Positions 1 through 6,257 of a stretch of 8,716 nt of DNA are shown piece after piece. The DNA comes from Anaerolineales bacterium UBA832 (GTDB taxonomy: Bacteria > Chloroflexota > Anaerolineae > Anaerolineales > UBA11657). Location of the stretch: assembly GCA_002296125.1 (NCBI GenBank), contig DBHI01000123.1:1-8716 (forward strand). The letters are read 5' to 3'. The translations under genes were made by a program, and so were the position numbers. The first letter of the stretch is position 1. The number at the start of each line of letters is the position of its first letter. The notes beneath the pieces were generated by a model that worked only from the letters and a program-made list of their open reading frames with translations, did not search any database and was not told where the DNA came from.

Positions 1-1
1 T

Positions 2-262
2 TTTGGTCCAAATAGAGATCGTTCTTTACCAGATGGAGTTGCTCGGGCCTTACGTAGATATTTGGATGATTTAGATGATTATGAATTTAGTGATAGTATT
101 AGTAATGATAATGTTATATCTACAATGAATGGTTCTACGGAAACAGATGATAATCCGTATACATTTCAATTTGGTTCCTTATGTCCTGAATGTGGAGAGG
201 CAGCTGTTGTTAATGAAGAAGGTTGTCGTAAATGTTATGCATGTAGTTATAGTGAATGCTAG
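2..262 (+). CDS. nrdJ: Vitamin B12-dependent (class II) ribonucleotide reductase, C-terminal fragment
   Basis: Only the last 86 codons are present; the gene runs in from the left edge in frame 2 and stops at TAG 260-262. Class II reductases make deoxyribonucleotides with an adenosylcobalamin-generated thiyl radical in the cytoplasm. The fragment begins with the SLPDGVARAL helix typical of the end of the NrdJ barrel. A variable acidic Asp/Ser-rich linker follows, then a cysteine-rich tail: CPECG, then EGCRKCYAC, ending SYSEC. Visible cysteines are at fragment residues 61, 64, 75, 78, 81 and 86. In this family the last pair (C-x4-C) is the swinging redox shuttle that re-reduces the active site; the four upstream cysteines look like a small metal-binding knuckle (inference). 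Most homologues I recall have CGYSKC where this one has CSYSEC. The tail is intact, so this is a window-edge partial, not a pseudogene. The ATG or TTG codons inside the fragment are not starts. Confidence 0.9.
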   Translation, partial: FGPNRDRSLPDGVARALRRYLDDLDDYEFSDSISNDNVISTMNGSTETDDNPYTFQFGSLCPECGEAAVVNEEGCRKCYACSYSEC

Positions 263-313
263 CTACAGATTAGATGTGTTCATTAATACTGATATTAGAT
301 TAGTGTCGTGGTT
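263..313. other. Short convergent intergenic gap without clear terminator
   Basis: Fifty-one bases separate the nrdJ stop from the stop of the convergent lipoprotein gene. I looked for a GC-rich stem followed by a T run on either strand and found none. Only short AT-rich near-palindromes are present around 282-300. Termination here is either Rho-dependent or uses a weak AT-rich structure I cannot recognise. Confidence 0.4.
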
Positions 314-1180
314 TTAATCTGAATTGACTTTAGATATAGCTACAAAATCAAAATAAATGTCCACCTCATTTTCTGCTTTGAGAATTCCCGCAATATCTGG
401 TGGATCAAAACCAAAATCAGTCATTTTTATTCTTGTTTGGGCATTACCAATGATTTTGTCGTCTATAATTGTTAATGTGACTTCAAAGGAGACTGGTTGA
501 ATTATGTCTCTAACTAACAAGTTTCCATTAATTTGAAAACTAATCTCTTCACCAAATTCATATTCATCAGGCAACTTTAGTAATTCTTGTGGAGAAAATG
601 TTGCAATAGGGAATTTGCTGCTTTCAAGCCATCTGTCACGTATTGCATTATCCCTTCTTATTTTGTCACTTTGAAATGATTTAATATCGATATTAATATC
701 ACTAATATTAGTTAAGTTAGGTTGATTAAAATTAACGTTAATTTCTCCTGAAATTATATTTGTGGTTCCTATGGCATAGTTGTATCGGTTGTTTTGGTTA
801 ATAAATGTTTCACCTACTCCGTATCTTACAGATGATTCTGATTGATCAAATATATATATAGTAGGAACGGATTGTGTTAATGTATTTGGTTCAGCACTAG
901 GGTTTACTATCGAATTATTTAGATCTGTAACAGATACTTGTGGTGTTATTTGATTGGTAATTTCATCAGATATACCAGTAGTTGGTGTCTTAGAAGAATA
1001 ATGTTTTGTAGATTCTTTTGTAGGAGCAGTAGTAATGGTTGATTGAGCAAAAGTAGTTGATGTAGGTTGGACAGTTATTGATGGTGTATCTTGTTTTATG
1101 CAAGAAGTGCACAAAAAGATGATAGATAATAATATTAAAAGTTTACGCTTGCAAGTTACGTTTTTATGGTTTTTTAGCAT
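314..1180 (-). CDS. YceI-domain lipoprotein
   Basis: This is a 288-residue exported protein. The N-terminus has a basic stretch (KNHKNVTCKRK) and a hydrophobic segment ending FLCTSC, a lipobox-like site with Cys27 as the likely lipidated residue. The -3 position is Cys rather than Leu, so the lipobox is imperfect. Residues 28 to about 108 form a Ser/Thr/Pro-rich linker expected to be extended and surface-exposed. Residues 110 to about 283 match the YceI lipocalin-like fold: IGTTNIISGEI, then DIKSFQSDKIRRDNAIRDRWLES, KFPIATFSP, INGNLLVRDIIQPVSFEV, then MTDFGFDPP and AENEVDIYFDFVA. YceI proteins bind polyisoprenoid or quinone-like chains, or amide lipids, in a hydrophobic barrel. I infer the same class of ligand here, on the outer face of the cytoplasmic membrane. 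It converges on nrdJ and diverges from the complex-I-like operon. AGGA at 1196-1193, 12 nt from the ATG, is a weak ribosome binding site. Confidence 0.85.
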   Translation of the reverse strand: MLKNHKNVTCKRKLLILLSIIFLCTSCIKQDTPSITVQPTSTTFAQSTITTAPTKESTKHYSSKTPTTGISDEITNQITPQVSVTDLNNSIVNPSAEPNTLTQSVPTIYIFDQSESSVRYGVGETFINQNNRYNYAIGTTNIISGEINVNFNQPNLTNISDINIDIKSFQSDKIRRDNAIRDRWLESSKFPIATFSPQELLKLPDEYEFGEEISFQINGNLLVRDIIQPVSFEVTLTIIDDKIIGNAQTRIKMTDFGFDPPDIAGILKAENEVDIYFDFVAISKVNSD

Positions 1181-1208
1181 ATAAGTATTAATTCCTATAG
1201 TTGCCTAT

Positions 1209-1214
1209 ATTATA
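1209..1214 (-). promoter_or_regulatory. Putative -10 box for the YceI lipoprotein gene
   Basis: A perfect TATAAT reads on the minus strand from 1214 to 1209. It predicts a transcript start near 1202 and a leader of about 22 nt carrying AGGA. At a 17-nt spacing the -35 position (1237-1232) reads AATAAA, which is poor, so this promoter may be weak or activator-dependent. In DNA this AT-rich a TATAAT can arise by chance; its position upstream of the ATG is the main support. Confidence 0.45.
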
Positions 1215-1255
1215 CACAGAAAGATTACTATTTTATTATATATTGTAGTACTATT

Positions 1256-1261
1256 TATAAT
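1256..1261 (+). promoter_or_regulatory. Putative -10 box for the membrane-protein operon
   Basis: A perfect TATAAT lies 25 nt before the TTG codon at 1286, with a predicted transcript start near 1268. The -35 position at 17-nt spacing (1233-1238) reads TTATTA, only a partial match. The leader has no recognisable Shine-Dalgarno sequence. Together with the minus-strand box at 1214-1209 it makes 1181-1285 a divergent promoter region. Chance occurrence in AT-rich DNA is possible. Confidence 0.45.
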
Positions 1262-1285
1262 TGATATGAGTTTAGTACATGCAAT

Positions 1286-2968
1286 TTGTTGGCTAATGAT
1301 ATAATCTTCGCTCTGATGGATCCTTTTACGCCGATTTTATTTTTTATGATAGGAAGTATTGCTATTACAATGGGTAGTGGCAATCGATATGGTATTTATG
1401 GTATAACGGCTGCAATATCAGTAATTGGAGCTCTTGTTACCACATTGTTGCTTAGATTTAATATATTTAGTACGGTAATTTTGTCACCATGGAATTTGCA
1501 GGATATATTTGTTGACAATTTATTTTTAAATATTGATCATGTATCATGGTCTTTGGCGTTGTTATTATTATTTATGTTTTGCATGATGTTTTTTGCTAGT
1601 ATTACCAATAATTTAGAGTTTTCATCAAGTGACAGGGCTATTTGTATGTTTATTGTCACATTTTGTTTTTTGGTCCTTTTTGCTGGCAATTATGTGACTT
1701 TAGTAATAAGTGTACTTATATTAGATTTATTTACTTATCTTGCTGTATCTTCTCGTGCGACAGACAGTCAAGATAAGACTGGAAATGTTATTAGATTTGA
1801 TATCAGGTCAACAGTAAACTATCCTTTTAGATTATCTGTCACAACTGGTCTGTTGTTTATTCTTGCCTTAATTGATCCGATTGGTTCGTTTGATGTAGTT
1901 AGGCAAAACAAATTGTTGGTTAACATTATAATTGTTGGTGTGGCTATAATGCGGATTAGTATGTATCCATTTGGTTATTTGAATATTGTGAGGTATGCAA
2001 ATTCATATGTCGTGTTTACAGTTGCAAGTATAGCTTTTATGATTACATCATTTAATTTACTGTTTCTTGTTGATATTCAGGATGCATCTATTGTATTGAA
2101 GTCAGTTGTGTCAATTTTTGCAGTACTATCCGGAATAATTTATGGATATAAGTGGTGTGTTTCTAATAATCACTTTGAAAGAATATATTCAGTTGTTGTG
2201 GGTCAATCAAGCCTTGCGTTTTTGACATTTATATGGGCCGAAAAATGGCAGCTTTTTGGTGTATATGCACATCTTATCTCTATAGTTGTATGTGTAGTTG
2301 TTATCCATATGAATGCGAATATAATACGATCTACCAATAGCGAATTTGTAAGATTTATACTTGCATGTATGGTTTTTGGTTGTCAACCTTTGACTGTTGG
2401 ATTTTTTAGTATCTATGTTTTAACTTCGAGTGTTGTTGACTTATCTGTATCGGGACCTATTTTGATGACGTTAGTTGTGTTGATTAATGTGTTAATGATG
2501 ACCGGAGCAATGAAGATAATTTTCCCAGTTAAGACATCGACAGTAATAAATGTTCCGCTTGTTAATTTAGTAGGTATAAGTTCAATTATAATTCCAGTAG
2601 GTATTAGTATATTAGCAGGTGTGATGCCTGTATTGTTTGGATGGGTTTTAGGGATTTCTTCAGTACCGATTTGGCGTGATTTTATCAATGTTAGTGGTAT
2701 AACAGCAGTAGCCCTTTGTATGTTATCTATGAGTATTTCAATATTTTTATGGTATTACAGGTCCATGATTAAGGATTTTGTTGAGTACCTTCCAAAATCG
2801 TATTTAATTACAGTTAGTGAATTAAAGTGGTTGTATCAAATTGGTGGTAGAGTGTATAGATCATTTTGTAGAAAATTACATAGATTTGCAGGGGTTTTAG
2901 AAGGACAGGGTGGTGTTATGTGGGCATTAGTAATAACCTGTGGAATTTATCTCGTAATTAATGGGTAA
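1286..2968 (+). CDS. Divergent NuoL/antiporter-like membrane subunit (proton-conducting superfamily)
   Basis: About 560 residues with roughly 13 to 15 hydrophobic segments by eye and no signal peptide cleavage site. I assign it to the NuoL/MrpA/HyfB antiporter-like superfamily from positional matches. Residues 135-153 align ungapped with the NuoL TM5 region. Residues 218-260 follow the TM7-TM8 pattern, with MRISMYPFG in place of VKxxxxPLH. Residues 299-310 resemble the AYSTxSQxG segment. GCQPLTVGFFS (365-375) matches the GIPPxSGFFSK loop of TM12. Key charged residues are mostly gone: Leu144 replaces the TM5 Glu (Asp147 is one turn away), Arg223 replaces the TM7 Lys, Gly230 the His, and Ile376 the TM12 Lys. 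The C-terminus has a charged loop, then EGQGGVMWAL and a final hydrophobic segment, a shape I associate with Chloroflexota homologues. First gene of a coupled operon, overlapping the next by 8 nt. The start is uncertain: TTG 1286 or ATG 1316, with no Shine-Dalgarno for either; an in-frame stop at 1262 bounds the choice. Confidence 0.7.
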   Translation: MLANDIIFALMDPFTPILFFMIGSIAITMGSGNRYGIYGITAAISVIGALVTTLLLRFNIFSTVILSPWNLQDIFVDNLFLNIDHVSWSLALLLLFMFCMMFFASITNNLEFSSSDRAICMFIVTFCFLVLFAGNYVTLVISVLILDLFTYLAVSSRATDSQDKTGNVIRFDIRSTVNYPFRLSVTTGLLFILALIDPIGSFDVVRQNKLLVNIIIVGVAIMRISMYPFGYLNIVRYANSYVVFTVASIAFMITSFNLLFLVDIQDASIVLKSVVSIFAVLSGIIYGYKWCVSNNHFERIYSVVVGQSSLAFLTFIWAEKWQLFGVYAHLISIVVCVVVIHMNANIIRSTNSEFVRFILACMVFGCQPLTVGFFSIYVLTSSVVDLSVSGPILMTLVVLINVLMMTGAMKIIFPVKTSTVINVPLVNLVGISSIIIPVGISILAGVMPVLFGWVLGISSVPIWRDFINVSGITAVALCMLSMSISIFLWYYRSMIKDFVEYLPKSYLITVSELKWLYQIGGRVYRSFCRKLHRFAGVLEGQGGVMWALVITCGIYLVING

Positions 2969-3623
2969 TATAGTGGATTCTATGTCTTTTGTTGAGCAGA
3001 TTGTGGGGTGGTCAGGGTATATAGCATTAGTGTCTGTATTTCTTGTGTTACCTATACTTGTAGTTTTTGATGATAGAAAAATACTAGTGCCTAGTTTGGC
3101 TATTATGTATTTGATGTTAAGTTTATTATTTATTAATGTATTGGCTCCTCAAATTGTTGGAATTAAATTAGTGGTTTATATAATTGTATGGCTGATGGTT
3201 TTTGTTTCAACGCAACATAGTGGATGGGGTTTCTCAAAATCAACACTAGGAATAAAGCGTTTAGTTATTGGAGCAAAGTTTAGATTTAGAATTATCGCAT
3301 TTATAATTGTAGCTATTGTGGGATGGCAATTTGCTAATAATGGTAATATTCCATTTCCGGTTGTTTCAAACTCAGTGACTTTGGTTGCTACTCAGTGCGT
3401 GTGTCAAGGTTTATTGCTTTTGTCAATTTCAAGACGACCTCTTAAGGTTGGATTTGGCATATTCTTGATGTTGAATGGCTTTGGTTTGTTGTATTCAGTT
3501 GTGGAATCTGCGCTAATGGTAGTGGGAATGCTGGCTCTAATTGATATATCAATAGCATTAGTGATATGTTATTTAGAGTTGTTAGGAGAATCTTATAAAT
3601 TGGGAGACGACTTAAAAACATGA
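2961..3623 (+). CDS. HyfE/NuoK-like small membrane subunit
   Basis: 220 residues with about seven hydrophobic segments, close to the ~216 residues of E. coli HyfE, a group 4 hydrogenase membrane subunit whose C-terminal half is NuoK-like. The clearest match is at residues 165-173, FGIFLMLNG, against FGYCLMENG as I recall HyfE. The spacing to a following membrane Asp (Asp195 in LALIDISIAL) also agrees. The conserved Glu of LMENG, equivalent to the essential membrane Glu of NuoK, is Leu171 here. The first half includes LAPQIVGIKLVV (61-72), with Lys69 in a hydrophobic segment. A short basic loop (about 93-109, with IKR and KFRFR) should face the cytoplasm. ATG 2961 lies inside the end of the upstream gene (8-nt overlap), and the stop overlaps the next start as ATGA, so all three are probably translationally coupled. 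Relationship rests on hand alignment; the protein could instead be a lineage-specific family. Confidence 0.55.
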   Translation: MGNIVDSMSFVEQIVGWSGYIALVSVFLVLPILVVFDDRKILVPSLAIMYLMLSLLFINVLAPQIVGIKLVVYIIVWLMVFVSTQHSGWGFSKSTLGIKRLVIGAKFRFRIIAFIIVAIVGWQFANNGNIPFPVVSNSVTLVATQCVCQGLLLLSISRRPLKVGFGIFLMLNGFGLLYSVVESALMVVGMLALIDISIALVICYLELLGESYKLGDDLKT

Positions 3624-5032
3624 GTTTACCTATGGTTATGATTGTTGCACCAATAGTTGTTGCTGTTGGTACTTACATATTACGCAGATTTGTTTGGATA
3701 CAATTGATTCTATCCTGTACTACTATGTTATTTTTAAGTTTGTTGGCTCAAAAAGCTCCTATAGATCAAATGGTTGTGGTTTTTGGTAGAGATATGTATT
3801 TTGGTTCTTCTTGGGCAATATTGGGGCGTGCTTTTGTCATGGTAAATCATGATATACAATTGTTAACATTTTTATTCATATCTGTTCTTATTTTTTTTGT
3901 TTGTGGCGCACTAGTTTCAGTAGGTTTCATGTTTTATCCTATCTTGCTTGGATTGGTCGCTATTATTATGGCGATAATATTTGTGCAACCATTTGTTTAT
4001 GCAGCGCTGTTTATTCAACTTATGGCAGTATTATGCGTATTTATAATGACTGATAAGATTTATGACAATATAAAGGCATCTTTAAGGTATTTATCATTTG
4101 TATCTATTGGCGTTCCTTTTATATTGATGGCTGGTTGGCAATTAGAAATGTTTCAGGTTACTCCTGATAACACTGACTTATTGGTGAATGCATCATGGAT
4201 GCTGGGAGTTGGTATTTTTGTGTTACTAGGTGTTGTGCCATTTCATACATGGATGCCAATATTATCAAGGAGGTCATCACCTATTGTTGCTTCATTTGTG
4301 ATTTCAATAGTTCAGTTAGCAATATTGTTTTTTTTGGTAGATATATTAGTTGAGTTTGAGTGGATGAGAAACAATCTGCAATTTTTTAGTGCATTATTAT
4401 TTTGCGGTATATTCATGGCGTTAATTGGTGGAATATTTATTTTGAATCAGGAGAATATCGGCAATATTATGGGTTATTCGGCATTGATTGACTGGGGTTG
4501 TACTTTAGTAGCTATAGGTCTTAGACTACCTGAATCTATTGGTATTGCTACTATGATAATCAGCACACGGGTTCTGTCGTTAATTGTTTGGGGAGTTGGT
4601 GTAAGCAGTGTCTTTAATAATGATAACAATAAGACAATTCATAATATGCAGAATCATATGAAGTCAAAGCCTTATAGTACTATAGCTATATTTGTTGCAG
4701 GTATGTCTCTGGGAGCAATGCCACTGTTTGCAGGTTTTCCAGCACGTTGGGCTCTTGTTAATTTATTGTCTGACAACTATATGACTTATTCAATAATAAT
4801 TGTTGTTGCTAGTATTTTTATCTGGTTATGTTATTTAAATTTACTGGCAAAAATGCATCTCAGATATGATTTTTTTGATAAAAATCTTTACAAACAGACA
4901 CGTGAGAATAAAGGTGTAGTTGTGTTCAGTCTTTGTAGTTTTGTGGTTATAGTTGGATTGGGTATAGCACCGCAGTTTTTATATAATAGAGTGGTTTTAA
5001 TATTTGATACCTTATCTTTATTGCTAAATTAA
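3620..5032 (+). CDS. NuoN/NuoM-like membrane subunit (proton-conducting superfamily)
   Basis: 470 residues with about 14 hydrophobic segments, near the usual length of NuoN or NuoM. The Proton_antipo_M core is readable: VLLGVVPFHTWMP (201-213) is the TM7 PxHxWxP motif with His209 kept. SPIVASFVISIVQLAI (220-235) is TM8. NIGNIMGYSALIDWG (279-293) matches the KRxxAYSSIxxxG segment, and LGAMPLFAGFPARW (364-377) matches the GIPxxxGFxGKF loop. By hand alignment the TM5 Glu is Gln133, the TM7 Lys is Leu202, the TM8 Lys is Gln232, and only the TM12 basic position survives, as Arg376. Known family members move protons or support quinone-linked pumping in the cytoplasmic membrane; whether this one does is doubtful from these residues. 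The start ATG sits in an ATGA overlap with the previous gene, and GGAG at 3602-3605 is rather far for a Shine-Dalgarno. It is the last gene of the operon and shares TTAA with the convergent gene's stop. Confidence 0.8.
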   Translation: MSLPMVMIVAPIVVAVGTYILRRFVWIQLILSCTTMLFLSLLAQKAPIDQMVVVFGRDMYFGSSWAILGRAFVMVNHDIQLLTFLFISVLIFFVCGALVSVGFMFYPILLGLVAIIMAIIFVQPFVYAALFIQLMAVLCVFIMTDKIYDNIKASLRYLSFVSIGVPFILMAGWQLEMFQVTPDNTDLLVNASWMLGVGIFVLLGVVPFHTWMPILSRRSSPIVASFVISIVQLAILFFLVDILVEFEWMRNNLQFFSALLFCGIFMALIGGIFILNQENIGNIMGYSALIDWGCTLVAIGLRLPESIGIATMIISTRVLSLIVWGVGVSSVFNNDNNKTIHNMQNHMKSKPYSTIAIFVAGMSLGAMPLFAGFPARWALVNLLSDNYMTYSIIIVVASIFIWLCYLNLLAKMHLRYDFFDKNLYKQTRENKGVVVFSLCSFVVIVGLGIAPQFLYNRVVLIFDTLSLLLN

Positions 5033-6252
5033 TTGTTTTTTACATTGTATATTGTTTCTAAGATGTTTGTCAGATCTTTCCATTGGTAATCGTTTTTAAC
5101 CATTTGGTATCCTGCTTTACCTAGTTCAATTCGTTTTTCAACGTCATTTAACAGGCTATTAATGGTGTTAGTTTGTTCTTTAATTGTATTAGCTATCATG
5201 AGATGTTTATTATGTTCTACTGGAAATCCTTCGGCACCGATAGTAGTACTTACTATTGCTTTTTTCATTGCAAATGCTTCCAGTATTTTTAATCTTGTAC
5301 CACCTCCCATTCTTAGTGGTACTACACAAATTGTAGATGAGGCTATATATGGTTTTATATCTTTCACGTTTTCTATTACTCTAACACCATTATATTTTGA
5401 TAAGTTACTAACTTGTTTTGTAGGGGATTTGCCCACTATGTGGAATTGGACTTCTGGATTAGTAATTTGTATCTGTGGTAAAACATGTGTCACAAACCAG
5501 ATAACACCATCGATGTTGGGTCTGTAATCCATTTTCCCACAAAACAATATAACTGGAGTTTTGGTATGTGTTTTATCTATATCAATATTGTAATCTTGTA
5601 ATGTAATCCCATTAGGTATAATTGTTGGTTTGATTTTTGGGTTTATTTTTTGTAGATGTTGAGAATCTTCTTTAGAAACACAAATTACAGTATCTACATG
5701 ATAGCAGGTTTGTCGTTCTAGTTTTAGAATTCGTGGTAGTTGTATTAATGAATATAGAACACTTAAAAATAATCTTGGTTGTGTAATGCCAGTTTGAATT
5801 GCTCTACTTTGAATAATGTGTTCTGCATTGTGTGCATCATAAACAATAAGTGGTCTTTGTTCATTGTTGTCATAATAATTGTTAATTTCTTTCAGATAAG
5901 GTGTCATTTCTAATCCTTCTATCTGAATAACATCGAAAGTGTTTTGTGAAAGAATAGTGGTTAGTTGAGAACTAAAGACTTTACTTTTATATCTGTGAGA
6001 TATATCTGTTTTATCACTAAATAGTATTGTTATTAAGCGATGTAATGTATTTCTTGAAGGTAGATTAATTCCTGTTACAGTTTTACATGTTTTTTGAAGG
6101 GTTTTTGAAATAAAAGTTTGATCGTGATTGTTAAATGATAATAATGTTATAGAATGTTTGTGTGATAGATGATAAATAATTCCCCAGTTTCTGATTGAGG
6201 CACCTTGGTTAGGTGGGTAGGGAATGGTAGGTGTTAGGAAAAGAATATTCAT
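5029..6252 (-). CDS. GT4-type glycosyltransferase (sugar transferase, GGGTRxKxLE subgroup)
   Basis: 407 residues, normal length for a two-domain GT-B glycosyltransferase, cytoplasmic or membrane-associated. The N-terminal domain opens with NILFLTPTIPYPPNQGASIR, a glycine-containing acceptor-side loop, and has DAHNAEH at 139-145. The nucleotide-sugar domain shows VSKED (192-196), PNGI (213-216), FCGKMDYRPN (237-246) and MGGGTRLKILEAFA (315-328), then TTIGAEG. Glu325 is the conserved nucleotide-ribose-contacting Glu. The first Glu of the classical E-x7-E pair is absent, as is usual in this subgroup, where GGGTR replaces it. Such enzymes transfer a sugar from an NDP donor to a growing envelope glycan; donor and acceptor cannot be read from sequence. 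It starts 5 nt after the upstream glycosyltransferase with no visible Shine-Dalgarno, so translation is probably coupled. Its stop overlaps that of the convergent membrane operon by 4 nt. Confidence 0.85.
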   Translation of the reverse strand: MNILFLTPTIPYPPNQGASIRNWGIIYHLSHKHSITLLSFNNHDQTFISKTLQKTCKTVTGINLPSRNTLHRLITILFSDKTDISHRYKSKVFSSQLTTILSQNTFDVIQIEGLEMTPYLKEINNYYDNNEQRPLIVYDAHNAEHIIQSRAIQTGITQPRLFLSVLYSLIQLPRILKLERQTCYHVDTVICVSKEDSQHLQKINPKIKPTIIPNGITLQDYNIDIDKTHTKTPVILFCGKMDYRPNIDGVIWFVTHVLPQIQITNPEVQFHIVGKSPTKQVSNLSKYNGVRVIENVKDIKPYIASSTICVVPLRMGGGTRLKILEAFAMKKAIVSTTIGAEGFPVEHNKHLMIANTIKEQTNTINSLLNDVEKRIELGKAGYQMVKNDYQWKDLTNILETIYNVKNN

Positions 6253-6257
6253 AGTTT

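Noticed and set aside
263..313. Terminator hairpin between nrdJ and the lipoprotein gene
   Set aside because: Only short AT-only near-palindromes are present, without a GC stem or a following T run on the right strand.
129..317. Open frame of 62 codons on the + strand
   Set aside because: It overlaps the clearly recognised NrdJ tail in another frame and its translation resembles no protein family.
2413..2688. Minus-strand open frame of 91 codons
   Set aside because: It lies wholly inside the NuoL-like gene on the opposite strand; its Ile/Thr-rich translation is the expected shadow of Val/Asn codons.
1286..5032. Reading the membrane operon as ordinary complex I (nuoL-nuoK-nuoN) or as a Mrp antiporter
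   Set aside because: Gene set, sizes and missing charged residues fit neither; the 220-residue middle gene is about twice NuoK/MrpC length, and no other nuo or mrp subunit is present.
5162..5527. Plus-strand open frame of 121 codons resembling a membrane protein
   Set aside because: It is antisense to the GT4 catalytic motifs (GGGTR, FCGKMDYRPN), which are unmistakable; the hydrophobicity is a side effect of the T-rich strand.
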